DNA from: Bacteroidales bacterium | GTDB taxonomy: Bacteria; Bacteroidota; Bacteroidia; Bacteroidales; F082 | Assembly: GCA_019454985.1 (NCBI GenBank) | Contig: JACFNF010000016.1 | Span: forward strand, 1 to 64,000 | Direction: 5' to 3' | Length of the DNA: 64,000 nucleotides | Part shown: piece by piece, positions 1 through 8,799 of the stretch | How the letters are laid out: the number at the start of each line of letters is the position of its first letter | Numbering within the stretch: the stretch's first letter is position 1 | Notes under the pieces: model-generated | What the model saw: only the letters and a program-made list of their open reading frames with translations | The model's database searches: none | Told to the model about the DNA's origin: nothing | Translations under genes and position numbers: made by a program

Positions 1-1
1 C

Positions 2-1399
2 ACCAAGAACCTGCAATCTTCCACCCCTCCCAATATTTATCAGTATATCCCCGATTCCTACGACGTGACCCGTCAGGGAAATGTATTTGTGGTTGACGTG
101 AATCAAGATTGGACAAGTGGTTCTGTTGTTTACAAAGGAAGTCTGATAGTCAATAAAGGCGAGTGGGACGAAGGAGTACAGGATTTTGTTTTTGAACAGG
201 AATTGCTCGATTTTCCTGTTGCAGCAGGTATGACACGCCCATCAAATGTTAAAGTTGCCTTTGCAGCCGATGGTCAGACAGGTTATATCTCCGCTTTATC
301 TGACAATGAAACGCTTCCTATCATTTCAAACAGCTTAAGCGTGTATCCGGTGATTATGAAAACCACCGATGGCGGGAATAGCTGGAGTGAACCAATGGGT
401 ATTCAGCTTGCTGGGCCCAACGGCCTTGCCGGCATCGTGAACGAACTGCTCACCGATGACCAGATTGGAGAACTTTTCGAACCTCCGCTTCCTGCCCGTA
501 CAGAGATTCCCTATACCACTGCTTTTGATCACGATGTCGCCGTTGATGCCAATGGCAACCTGCATATTGCCGTGGTTGTCGGGGTTACAGGGAGCAATGA
601 TTACAGTATTATAACGGGTGAATATCTATTTGCAGCTTACGACATCTACACCACCGATGGCGGCACTACCTGGCATGCCGTTAAACTGGGAAGTATTCGT
701 CAATTCCGCGGTACTTGGCCTGGCGACTATACCGAAGACAACCGCATTCAGATTACTGTTTCGCCCGACCGTGGCACCATTTTCGTGAGCTGGTTAGACT
801 CCGACCTTGAAGACGCTGCCGACAACACCCGTCCAAACATCTTCACCCGTGGTCTTCGTCCGAACCCTTGGGGAACAGCCGACTTAACGTGCGACAACGG
901 TAGCCCCATCGCTACCAACGTGACTCTGTTCTCGCCCGGCATGTGGAATGCCTCGTTTGCCAGCATTGCCCAAAAATCATTCTTTGCCGATGGCAAATAT
1001 ACCATCCCAATGACCTATCAACCTTTAGCACCCGATGTTGATCCGGGTCTTGCCGTACAGTATAAGTATATCACCAACTTTTTCTTCACCGATGCCAGTT
1101 TCTGTGTCACAGGTCAAAACGAAACTCCGGATATCCCTGCTTTAGAAGTCGGACAAAACTTCCCCAACCCCGTTGTTGACGGTACAACCAATATTCGTGT
1201 AGGACTTGTCAAAGGTAGCGATATCAGCATTTCGGTTTATACCCTTACCGGACAGAAAGTTATGGGAAAAACTACCGGATATCGTCCACAGGGTCAGCAT
1301 TCCATCTCGTTGGAAACCGAAAGCCTGAAAACAGGTGTTTATTTTTACACTGTTGAAGCATCAGGAAATAAGATCACAAAAAGAATGATCGTGAAGTAA
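2..1399 (+). CDS. T9SS-sorted Asp-box protein, 5' end outside window
   Basis: The reading frame is open from base 2 without a start, so the gene begins upstream; about 465 residues are visible. Two Asp-box (BNR-type) motifs, TTDGGNSW and TTDGGTTW, suggest a sialidase-like beta-propeller fold, as in many secreted Bacteroidota proteins of unknown substrate. The last ~80 residues form a type A T9SS sorting domain: FPNPVVDGTTNI, then a VYTLTGQKV strand, GVYFYTV, and the terminal KRMIVK. The protein is therefore expected to cross the outer membrane through T9SS and be released or anchored at the surface. The GTG at 65 is in frame but is not a convincing start because coding sequence continues upstream. 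No catalytic residues can be assigned. A strong terminator follows at 1422. The next gene encodes a protein of the same architecture. Confidence 0.8.
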   Translation, partial: TKNLQSSTPPNIYQYIPDSYDVTRQGNVFVVDVNQDWTSGSVVYKGSLIVNKGEWDEGVQDFVFEQELLDFPVAAGMTRPSNVKVAFAADGQTGYISALSDNETLPIISNSLSVYPVIMKTTDGGNSWSEPMGIQLAGPNGLAGIVNELLTDDQIGELFEPPLPARTEIPYTTAFDHDVAVDANGNLHIAVVVGVTGSNDYSIITGEYLFAAYDIYTTDGGTTWHAVKLGSIRQFRGTWPGDYTEDNRIQITVSPDRGTIFVSWLDSDLEDAADNTRPNIFTRGLRPNPWGTADLTCDNGSPIATNVTLFSPGMWNASFASIAQKSFFADGKYTIPMTYQPLAPDVDPGLAVQYKYITNFFFTDASFCVTGQNETPDIPALEVGQNFPNPVVDGTTNIRVGLVKGSDISISVYTLTGQKVMGKTTGYRPQGQHSISLETESLKTGVYFYTVEASGNKITKRMIVK

Positions 1400-1421
1400 A
1401 ATAAATTGAAAGATTATTTCA

Positions 1422-1449
1422 AAAGGCAGAGACAACTCTGCCTTTTTTT
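1422..1449 (+). terminator. Intrinsic terminator after the first T9SS gene
   Basis: The stem AGGCAGAG/CTCTGCCT has an acaa loop and is followed by a run of seven T. It lies about 25 bp after the stop codon and directly before the promoter of the next gene, so the two T9SS genes are separate transcription units. Confidence 0.85.
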
Positions 1450-1450
1450 G

Positions 1451-1458
1451 TACCTTTG
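1451..1458 (+). promoter_or_regulatory. Bacteroidota -7 box TACCTTTG
   Basis: This is a perfect match to TAnnTTTG, about 72 nt upstream of the ATG at 1530. No clear TTG -33 element is seen because the upstream terminator occupies that position. Confidence 0.55.
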
Positions 1459-1529
1459 CACGATTTAAAATCGTTTTTGCATCTTTATCAAGTTTATTTA
1501 TATCCATTTATTAATCTAATTTAAACATT

Positions 1530-3428
1530 ATGAGAAAGTTTCTACTCATTTCGGCAATAGTAGCAGTTTCTGTAGCTACTTTTGCGCAGTCGGGCTATAA
1601 ACCCCTGAAACACCCTGATGCCAACAAGGCCGTTAAGAGAACGCTTGTAAATCGCAACGAAGCTCCTGTTGAAGAAATGGCATTCACACCCGAGACCAAC
1701 ATTGTTCAGGTTGTTCAGAATCGTAGCGCCAATGGCGTTACAGATGCTGTTGTGATGACCACCCAGTATGACCTTCAAACCAACTCAGCTCTGAGCAACC
1801 GTTTGTATGCATGGCCTGATGGCAGTGTGGCAGCAGTAGCCACCTGGGGTGTTGCCTCGGCACCCAGTTTTCCCGACCGTGGAACGGGGTATAACTACTT
1901 TAACGGTACAAACTGGGGTCCACAGCCCACAGCCCGTGTTGAACCTATCCGTTCAGGCTGGCCGTCAATTGCCCCCTACGAAAACGGTGAGTTTCTTGTT
2001 TCGCATGGTGGTTCCCCCACCGGTGTTCACGCATACACCCGCCCTGCAAAAGGTACCGGTGACTGGACCGATAAAGGCGAAATCCCTGGAAGCCCTGCAG
2101 GCGTTACCATGACCTGGCCAAGAGTTATCAGCAGCGGCGAAAACCACAATATTCTCCACGTGATTGCCGCTTATCAGGACGGCAACAATACCGCTATCAA
2201 CAAAGTGTTTTACAACCGCTCGGAAGACGGCGGACAAAATTGGGACGGATGGGTTTATCCTCCTGAAGTTGACATCGAAGGAGTTTACAATTTCAACATC
2301 GGCGCCGATGACTACACCATGGCCTCCAATGGCGACGTCGTAGCCATCCTTTTCCAGAGCGCATGGTACGATATGTTCATTATCAAATCTTCCGATAATG
2401 GTGAAACATGGGAAAAGAAAACCATCTGGGAACATCCTTATCCTTCGTTTGATTGGAACAACACACTGACCACCGATACCCTCTGGACAACCGACAACTC
2501 GGCCAATATCGCCATTGACAACAACGGAATGGTTCACGTTGTTTGGGCTACTACCCGAGTCATGCATAACGAAGCCGGTACTTCATACAACTATTTCCCC
2601 TATACGGACGCTATCGGATACTGGAACGAATCCATGGGCGAAATTCCAACAAACCCGGTTAACCCTCACAAAACCCTTGACCCCGAATATCTTGAAAGTC
2701 TCGGAATGGGGATGGTTGTAGGTTGGGTTCCCGACATGAACGGCAACGGACAGATTGACATCGAAGCCTCCGGTCTGCTTGCTTATCGTTCGCTCGGTGT
2801 TTCCACCATGCCTTCGATCGCCATTGACGAAAACGGAACAATTGCCATTTTCTACTCAACGCTGGACGAAACCCGTCAGGACAACAACGGTATGTACCAA
2901 AGGAATATGTTTGCCAGCTACAAAGACGGCATCTATAACTCATGGTACTTAGTGAACGAGAACATCACCGGAGGCATCTTCCACCTGTTTGAAGAGATTT
3001 ACAACACAAACTGTGCTTCGATTGGTTACAATGGCACTTTCTGGGCAATGTACAATGCCGACAATCTTGTAGGTCTTGCTTTGGATGACGATCACGCCTA
3101 TCAGGAAAACAAAATGTATGTTGCTAAAATCACTCCGGTAATCGTTGGTGTGAATGAACTCAGCAACCCAATTACCGAAGTTTCCAAAGTTTATCCCAAC
3201 CCGGTAAGCAACAAGCTAAATGTTGATATCAACCTGAGCAAGAGCGCCAAAAATGCTGAGATTGCCGTGAGCACCCTTACAGGACAGCGTGTTTATCACT
3301 CTAACCTCAACCTTGTTACCGGTATGAACCCCGTAAGCATTGACGTAAACAACCTCAATGCCGGTGTTTATTTCTGCACCATCACTGTTGACGGAAACAA
3401 AGAAACACGGAAATTTGTTGTGAAATAA
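1530..3428 (+). CDS. T9SS-sorted secreted Asp-box protein
   Basis: The protein has 632 residues with a clear signal peptide (MRKFLLISAIVAVSVATFAQ). Asp-box motifs RSEDGGQNW and KSSDNGETW in the middle suggest a BNR/sialidase-like beta-propeller. A segment near residues 395-410 (DMNGNGQIDIE) resembles a calcium-binding loop. The C-terminus is a type A T9SS sorting domain (YPNPVSNKLNV, VSTLTGQRVY, GVYFCTI, final RKFVVK). It is likely an extracellular or surface-bound protein; enzymatic activity and substrate are not evident. The start at 1530 is set by the signal peptide and the upstream -7 box. It resembles the preceding partial protein in overall design, so the pair may be paralogues, but it is transcribed separately. 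Confidence 0.85.
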   Translation: MRKFLLISAIVAVSVATFAQSGYKPLKHPDANKAVKRTLVNRNEAPVEEMAFTPETNIVQVVQNRSANGVTDAVVMTTQYDLQTNSALSNRLYAWPDGSVAAVATWGVASAPSFPDRGTGYNYFNGTNWGPQPTARVEPIRSGWPSIAPYENGEFLVSHGGSPTGVHAYTRPAKGTGDWTDKGEIPGSPAGVTMTWPRVISSGENHNILHVIAAYQDGNNTAINKVFYNRSEDGGQNWDGWVYPPEVDIEGVYNFNIGADDYTMASNGDVVAILFQSAWYDMFIIKSSDNGETWEKKTIWEHPYPSFDWNNTLTTDTLWTTDNSANIAIDNNGMVHVVWATTRVMHNEAGTSYNYFPYTDAIGYWNESMGEIPTNPVNPHKTLDPEYLESLGMGMVVGWVPDMNGNGQIDIEASGLLAYRSLGVSTMPSIAIDENGTIAIFYSTLDETRQDNNGMYQRNMFASYKDGIYNSWYLVNENITGGIFHLFEEIYNTNCASIGYNGTFWAMYNADNLVGLALDDDHAYQENKMYVAKITPVIVGVNELSNPITEVSKVYPNPVSNKLNVDINLSKSAKNAEIAVSTLTGQRVYHSNLNLVTGMNPVSIDVNNLNAGVYFCTITVDGNKETRKFVVK

Positions 3429-3451
3429 CCTTATTATCACTCCATTACACT

Positions 3452-3484
3452 AAAAAACGCAGCGATTCATCGCTGCGTTTTTTG
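3452..3484 (+). terminator. Intrinsic terminator
   Basis: The stem AAAAAACGCAGCG/CGCTGCGTTTTTT has an attcat loop and starts about 24 bp after the stop codon. The A/T flanks make it potentially active in both directions. Confidence 0.85.
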
Positions 3485-3544
3485 TTTACCGACTTTGCTT
3501 AGCATAAAACGAGTTTTTCTTTTTTCTTTAAAACTGAAATCACT

Positions 3545-3552
3545 TATTTTTG
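3545..3552 (+). promoter_or_regulatory. -7 box TATTTTTG just before an ATG
   Basis: This perfect TAnnTTTG box ends 12 nt before the ATG at 3565. It contains the TTG that could otherwise be read as a start at 3550, so it argues that translation begins at 3565 from a very short leader. Confidence 0.5.
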
Positions 3553-3564
3553 AAAAAAACTTTT

Positions 3565-4689
3565 ATGCAGATTGAAATACGCGAAGTAAACTCAAAAAAG
3601 GATTTAAAAACCTTTGTTTATCTGCCCGAGAAAATCCACCGAAACCATCCGGAATGGATTCATCCGCTTTATATGGATGAACTGACTTTTTTCGACCAAA
3701 AGAAGAATCGTTCATCCCACACCTCAGAGGTCATTCTTTGCCTTGCTTGGCGAGGATCGGAAGCCGTGGGGAGGGTGATGGGTATCATCAACACCCGCTA
3801 CAATGAACACAAGGGTGAAAAATGCGCCCGTTTTTGTTTTTTGGAATGTTATAACGATCTGGACATTGCACAAGCGCTTATCAGCTACGTGAGCCAGTGG
3901 GCAAAAAAATTAGGCATGACGCGCCTTGTTGGCCCACTGGGTTTTTCCGACAAAGAACCACAGGGTATGATGATTGAAGGCTTTGATGAGCAAGTGGCTT
4001 TGGCAACAAATTACAATTTCCCATGGCTGCCAGAATTCATCGAAAAATTGGGGTTTGAAAAAGAATTGGACCTAGTTTCTTATCTCATGCCTGTTGACAA
4101 CCCAGCCAGCGCACGAATGGCCGAAATTGCGGAGAGGGCATTAGGCAATCATCATTTTCGGCTAATTGAGTTCAAAAAAAAGAAAGAGTTGAAGCTCTGG
4201 GTAGTACCTATTTTCCGACTTATCAACGAGGCTTATATCAATATATACGGCTTTGTTGCCCTCGAAGAATACGAGATGCAAGAATATGCCCGGCGATATC
4301 TTCCTGTGCTCGATCCACGTTTTGTGAAAGTGGTACTCGATTCAGACCATAAGGTAGCAGCTTTTATTGTCAGCTTACCCGAAATCAGTCAGGGAATTCG
4401 TAAAGCACGCGGACGACTGTTACCCTTTGGCTGGTATCACATCATTCAGGCCTCAAAAACAACAAAACAGCTCACCTTGCTTCTGGGAGGCATAGCTGAC
4501 CGTCACCGGGGGAAAGGCCTCGACGCAATCCTTTCGGATAGTCTTCTCAAATCGGCCAAAGAAGTCGGGCTAACAAAAATTGACAGCCATCTTGTACTCG
4601 AAAACAACCGTTTGATGAGGGCCGAATGCGAAAGACACAACGGAAAACTACACAAACGCTATCGGCTGTTTGGCAAAGCATTGGAATAG
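3565..4689 (+). CDS. GNAT-like acyltransferase-fold protein
   Basis: The protein has 374 residues and no signal peptide or membrane segments, so it is cytoplasmic. The C-terminal half carries a GNAT-like acetyl-CoA-binding pattern (GGIADRHRGKGLDAILSDSL) followed by a strand and helix typical of the family; the N-terminal half (residues 1-190) looks like a second, degenerate GNAT-like fold, including GPLGFSDKEPQGM. Proteins of this size and pattern are common in Bacteroidota and are usually labelled N-acetyltransferase or hypothetical; the acceptor is unknown. The ATG at 3565 is preferred over the TTG at 3550, which lies inside the -7 box. It is monocistronic between T9SS cargo genes with no functional link visible. 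Confidence 0.6.
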   Translation: MQIEIREVNSKKDLKTFVYLPEKIHRNHPEWIHPLYMDELTFFDQKKNRSSHTSEVILCLAWRGSEAVGRVMGIINTRYNEHKGEKCARFCFLECYNDLDIAQALISYVSQWAKKLGMTRLVGPLGFSDKEPQGMMIEGFDEQVALATNYNFPWLPEFIEKLGFEKELDLVSYLMPVDNPASARMAEIAERALGNHHFRLIEFKKKKELKLWVVPIFRLINEAYINIYGFVALEEYEMQEYARRYLPVLDPRFVKVVLDSDHKVAAFIVSLPEISQGIRKARGRLLPFGWYHIIQASKTTKQLTLLLGGIADRHRGKGLDAILSDSLLKSAKEVGLTKIDSHLVLENNRLMRAECERHNGKLHKRYRLFGKALE

Positions 4690-4814
4690 AAAACAATCCT
4701 ATGCTATTCGCCATATGAAGATGATTTTATTTTCAATTTTTTTTTAACTATTCATCAAGTTCGTTCTGTGATCTTTCAAAAAACGTGATATTTTCTCTTT
4801 TCAAAACAAATTGC

Positions 4815-4845
4815 TTGACTTGAAACATTTTCATTGATATCTTTG
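4815..4845 (+). promoter_or_regulatory. Promoter TTG-N20-TATCTTTG
   Basis: A TTG -33 element (4815-4817) lies 20 nt before a perfect -7 box TATCTTTG (4838-4845). The leader of the lipoprotein gene at 4959 would be about 105 nt. The 269-bp gap from 4690 otherwise holds only AT-rich sequence. Confidence 0.55.
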
Positions 4846-4958
4846 GGCAACTCATCGCATTACTACTTAACTTTTTTCACTCATTGATAAGGTGTCCGTT
4901 CTTTGTTTATAATGGTATTTTTTGTCCTTAATAATTTAATCAATCAACTATTTACCTT

Positions 4959-5693
4959 ATGAAAAAAGCAAGTTTACTCCTCCTCGTTCTTTTTGCAATT
5001 GGTGCTTTCGGGCTTATTTCATGCAAAAAAGACTCCAACAAAAATCCGGTGATTACCTCCGTGACAGTTAATCCTGCGAGCGTGAATGCCAACGGAACGG
5101 TTTCTGTTGCCGTAGTAGCCAGCGATCCTGACAACGACCAGCTCAGTTATTCCTACACAGTAACCGGTGGCGCTATCAACGGTACAGGCCCCAATATTAC
5201 ATGGACGGCACCTTCAACAGCGGGAGCTCACACCATCAATGTAACGGTTAGCGACGGCAAAGGCGGGACTGCCACCGGCAACGGAGCACTTACCGTGCTA
5301 CCGGCTGTCACACAGATCACCGGAACGGCACAATTCCCTGCAGGTGTTTCTGGCGACTTAGCCAACTCCAAGGTCAGTATCTACACCTCTTACGACAACT
5401 GGAATGCCAATCAGCCCATTAAGTTTGCAGCTGTAACCGGAACGGGCGCATCAGTATCATTTTCGCTGACCAATGTCAATCCGGGCAACTATTATCTTGA
5501 TGTTTGGAAAGACAATGATAACAACGCATTCTGGTCGTCGGGCGACTTCATTGGATGGTACGGTTCTGGCGGCTTAGGAAGCCCAATACTAACTGAATTC
5601 CAGATTGCAGAAGGTCAAACCGTTAATCTGAATGTTCAGATGTTTATCGTTGCCAAAAGCTCGCCAACAGGCACAAAAACCGGTGTTGAATAA
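4959..5693 (+). CDS. Lipoprotein with Ig/cadherin-like domain
   Basis: The protein has 244 residues. A lipoprotein signal peptide ends at the lipobox LISC (Cys22), followed by KKDSNKN, so the protein is probably membrane-anchored and perhaps exported to the surface. Residues ~30-115 form an Ig/cadherin-like beta-sandwich (VTVSDGKGGTAT near its end). Residues ~120-235 form a second beta domain with DVWKDNDNNAFWSSGDF, which resembles an EF-hand-like calcium loop, as in carboxypeptidase-regulatory-type domains. No enzymatic motif is present. It is probably an adhesion or carbohydrate-binding accessory protein; the ligand is unknown. It is transcribed alone and ends at a terminator shared with the converging gene. 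Confidence 0.65.
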   Translation: MKKASLLLLVLFAIGAFGLISCKKDSNKNPVITSVTVNPASVNANGTVSVAVVASDPDNDQLSYSYTVTGGAINGTGPNITWTAPSTAGAHTINVTVSDGKGGTATGNGALTVLPAVTQITGTAQFPAGVSGDLANSKVSIYTSYDNWNANQPIKFAAVTGTGASVSFSLTNVNPGNYYLDVWKDNDNNAFWSSGDFIGWYGSGGLGSPILTEFQIAEGQTVNLNVQMFIVAKSSPTGTKTGVE

Positions 5694-5712
5694 AATCTAC
5701 TGAAGTTTAATT

Positions 5713-5756
5713 AAAAAAAACATCCGACTCGAATAAAACCGGGTCGGATGTTTTTT
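5713..5756. terminator. Bidirectional intrinsic terminator
   Basis: The stem CATCCGAC/GTCGGATG has an A run on its left and a T run on its right. It sits between the converging genes ending at 5693 (+) and 5777 (-) and can serve both. Confidence 0.85.
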
Positions 5757-5776
5757 AATTCCGTTTCCCATCAGGA

Positions 5777-8665
5777 TTATTCTTTGATAAAGATGGCGTT
5801 CATGGCCTTATGATTCGCAGTCGCTCTGATGGTATAAATGCCGGCAGGTAAGTCTCCCACTCCCAAATGGCTTCCATTGGCAAGGTTTTTCATCTCCCTA
5901 TGCAGTTTTCCCGTGGCATCCCACAATTGTAATATCTCAAAGCGTTCGACATTTTCCGCCTCGATGATCAGGCTCGACTTCACCGGGTTGGGTACCACCC
6001 TCAGAGGCTGATGCGCAGCAATTTCTGATAGCTGAACAGTTGTACTGATTTCTATATCAGTAATATACATCGGATTTCCATATCCGCTATATGTTTCAAA
6101 AGCAATCAGTACATTGTCTTTACCGGCCCAGTTGTCGAGGCTGAGCTGAAAACAAGGAGCTCCCCAGCCCACCCCACACCAGTCTTCGCGCACGAGCGGC
6201 ACAAAAGGATCGGTTTGGACATGGGTTGCAAAATTGCCACTGCCATTCTCGGCATCGGCAAAAATACGGGTCCATGATTGACCACAATTATCAGAAACAA
6301 GCACAATGAGTGAATCCGAAATCTGCTGGATGCGTTTGGCATGGGCATGCTTGAATCCTAATTTCATGTTATTGTATCCCCTGAGATCAAGAGGCGGACT
6401 CACGAGACGATCGCGTTCACCGATGGCATAATAAGTTGAGAAATCGAGACTTGCAGCCATATTCGTTTCTGTCAGTCCGTTCACCTGTGTAATTTCCCAA
6501 GTTTTTTTGTTATCGGGATTGACCACCTTCCATTGGTTGGTCAGGAAACCATTTTGGTCAAAACGCTCAACTAAAGGCACATCCATCCCACCAGCCCTGA
6601 CTATGTTGAAGATGGTTTTTTCGGAGCTGCCGTTCAGGTTGGCAGCAATGAGCGTGACCGAATAAGTTTCTGCCTCGTTGAAGATGACTTCCGGATTTTG
6701 CGAAAATTGATCTGTTCCGTTGACAAAGGTGACCGTTGGCGGGTTGAAAGTCCACTCCCATGAAACCGGCATATATAGCGTCTTATCGGTAAATTTAACG
6801 GTTTCGCCGGTGCAGACTAAGTTCTTATTGGCTACAAAATCCACATCGGGGAGTAGTGTTGGGCTGACCGTGATATAGCCTTCGCGAACCTTTGTGTCGG
6901 TTCCGAAATCATTGGTTACGGTTAGGCTAACATTGAAAGTTCCGGCATTTGGGTATTGTATGCCAACAGGGTTTTGAAGGTTTGACGATGAAGGCACGGC
7001 TCCCTCAAAATTCCATTGCCAGTTTTGAGGCACTCCTGCGGTAAGGTCGGTAAAATCAATACTTTCACCTAAAGGAATCAGGGTGTGGTTAGCAACAAAA
7101 TCAGCATGTGGTGCAAACGGAATCCGCACGTAAGCCCACCAGGTTCCCCAGCGGTCGCCGCCCGAAGGCAGATCGGCATATTGCTGGATTGTCCAGAAAT
7201 CAACGCTGTTTACCGGATCGGTCATTGTGGCCGTGTAATCGCCCCAGCGGTTGCGCCCGCTGCCAAAAGTTTTATAATAGGGTGCAAGGCCATCTTTGAA
7301 TTGATATGGCTGCCTAAGGGTGTTTGGCGGATCACTGGCCGAACGGAAAGAATATCCTCCGGCAGCATATTGTTGTGCGGAGAAGATGCCATGACCAATC
7401 ATGACGTCTTCAAAAGCATTCACTGCGATTGAGGCAAAGGCATATGACATCTGCCCCGTTGGGTCGTCAACCCGGCCACGTTGCAGTATCTGGCCATCGG
7501 TGGTGATGTTCCACCACTGAACGGCAGTGCGTGATGGGTTGTTGGCCGGCAGAAATACATGATGTACTGCCCAGATTTTCCCGTTGCGGAAAACTACATT
7601 TTCCATCCTATGATCCACAGCATTGATGAGCTCTGCTGTGCCGAGCTGAGGCAAGAAATCGCCGCTTCCGTTGAGGTAGCCCGCCCAGGTCTGGTTGGTT
7701 CCTATCTGTCCGACAAGGCTGAACTGAGGGTTGAGCAGTTCGCCATGTACTTTAAACAAGGTGATGTAGCCATTCCCGCCCTGATTTCCGTTGGCAGAAG
7801 CCACACAATAAACGTCCGGTTCATCTTCGTCGTAGGTGATGGCTGGCACAATGGTGAAACCCTGGGTGGTGGCAATACGTGTGAAAAATGGCTCCGGTTC
7901 GCCATTCAGCATAGCTTGCTTATCAAAGATATAAACGGTTCGGTAGCTCCCATTGCCAAACATATTGCCCGACACCACAATCCAGCGGTTGTTTAATCCC
8001 ATACTTGGATAATCGAACCAGACTTTGTTTTCCGGGTCGGCGATATAGGAATATAGGTACCAGTCGCCCAAGGGGTCGCTATCAGCCGATATGCCAAGAT
8101 AAATGCGTGAGCTTCCGGGTTCGCTGCCGGCACAGGTTACGAACACCCAGCGATTTTCGTGAAAGTCGTATTGGATCTTAGGGTCAAAAGTGCCGCTGCC
8201 GGGAAGGCTGCTCCAAAATGCCCCGAGCGAAAGGGTCTTGAGCGGGGTTCCGACCCTGTCCTGCACACACACCTGGGTGTTAAGCGTCACCATAATATGG
8301 TCGGGGCCAGGTGCGCCGTTCACATCGGGTGGAATGGAGTTTCCGGTGTCATCTAATCCGTTGAAAGTAGTGTCAGGAAGTGGAGAACCCGACTGTAAAC
8401 GATATTGCGGTGTAGTTTCAACCAGCTCGAGATCGGTCACCTGAGAAAGGTCAACCGTAGTCAAAGACTTGTATATCACCGGGTTCGGCTTTTTGATCCG
8501 TTCGGCCGGCATGGCCGAATAGAGGCTGTCAACAGCCTGCATCTGATGAATATTAGTTTTAGAAAATGCTTCGGCACGGCCTTTGAAAACCACAGGAATC
8601 TGAGACAAAACCGTTAAACCCGAAAAAATCATTGGCAGAAAAAAGAGGAGCAAAAGACGTTTCAT
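5777..8665 (-). CDS. T9SS-sorted protein with two PKD domains
   Basis: The protein has 962 residues and an N-terminal signal peptide (MKRLLLLFFLPMIFSGL). Residues ~100-510 form a domain I cannot name, with repeated secreted-protein-like beta elements. Two PKD domains follow at ~517-600 and ~605-690 (NPVGIQYPNAGTFNVSLTV is the clearest core). Residues ~695-875 resemble a MAM/choice-of-anchor-J-type adhesive domain (SPPLDLRGYNNMKLGF). The last ~80 residues are a T9SS type A sorting domain (VPNPVKSSLIIEA, LWDATGKLH, PAGIYTIRA). Everything from residue ~517 onward is clearly homologous to the end of the neighbouring 1209-residue protein. Expected location: cell surface or released. A -7 box lies just upstream on this strand. 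Confidence 0.8.
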   Translation of the reverse strand: MKRLLLLFFLPMIFSGLTVLSQIPVVFKGRAEAFSKTNIHQMQAVDSLYSAMPAERIKKPNPVIYKSLTTVDLSQVTDLELVETTPQYRLQSGSPLPDTTFNGLDDTGNSIPPDVNGAPGPDHIMVTLNTQVCVQDRVGTPLKTLSLGAFWSSLPGSGTFDPKIQYDFHENRWVFVTCAGSEPGSSRIYLGISADSDPLGDWYLYSYIADPENKVWFDYPSMGLNNRWIVVSGNMFGNGSYRTVYIFDKQAMLNGEPEPFFTRIATTQGFTIVPAITYDEDEPDVYCVASANGNQGGNGYITLFKVHGELLNPQFSLVGQIGTNQTWAGYLNGSGDFLPQLGTAELINAVDHRMENVVFRNGKIWAVHHVFLPANNPSRTAVQWWNITTDGQILQRGRVDDPTGQMSYAFASIAVNAFEDVMIGHGIFSAQQYAAGGYSFRSASDPPNTLRQPYQFKDGLAPYYKTFGSGRNRWGDYTATMTDPVNSVDFWTIQQYADLPSGGDRWGTWWAYVRIPFAPHADFVANHTLIPLGESIDFTDLTAGVPQNWQWNFEGAVPSSSNLQNPVGIQYPNAGTFNVSLTVTNDFGTDTKVREGYITVSPTLLPDVDFVANKNLVCTGETVKFTDKTLYMPVSWEWTFNPPTVTFVNGTDQFSQNPEVIFNEAETYSVTLIAANLNGSSEKTIFNIVRAGGMDVPLVERFDQNGFLTNQWKVVNPDNKKTWEITQVNGLTETNMAASLDFSTYYAIGERDRLVSPPLDLRGYNNMKLGFKHAHAKRIQQISDSLIVLVSDNCGQSWTRIFADAENGSGNFATHVQTDPFVPLVREDWCGVGWGAPCFQLSLDNWAGKDNVLIAFETYSGYGNPMYITDIEISTTVQLSEIAAHQPLRVVPNPVKSSLIIEAENVERFEILQLWDATGKLHREMKNLANGSHLGVGDLPAGIYTIRATANHKAMNAIFIKE

Positions 8666-8686
8666 GTATCGAGAGTTTGATTTTTA

Positions 8687-8694
8687 CAAAAGTA
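8687..8694 (-). promoter_or_regulatory. -7 box TACTTTTG (minus strand)
   Basis: This perfect TAnnTTTG match on the minus strand lies 21 nt upstream of the ATG of the PKD protein at 8665. No -33 TTG is seen at the usual distance. Confidence 0.5.
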
Positions 8695-8799
8695 TGTGAA
8701 ATAATGGCATGAAATTAATTCATATCTTACAGATTCTCAATATTTTCAAGAACATAGAGAAATTTATAAAGTAGTTATTGTTCAACTCTTGGGATGTGC

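Noticed and set aside
1965..2567. 200-codon open frame antisense to the second T9SS gene
   Set aside because: Shadow of a strongly supported coding region; no domain or promoter.
3550..3552. TTG as the start codon of the GNAT-like gene
   Set aside because: It is part of the TATTTTTG -7 box; the ATG at 3565 follows it and fits the family N-terminus.
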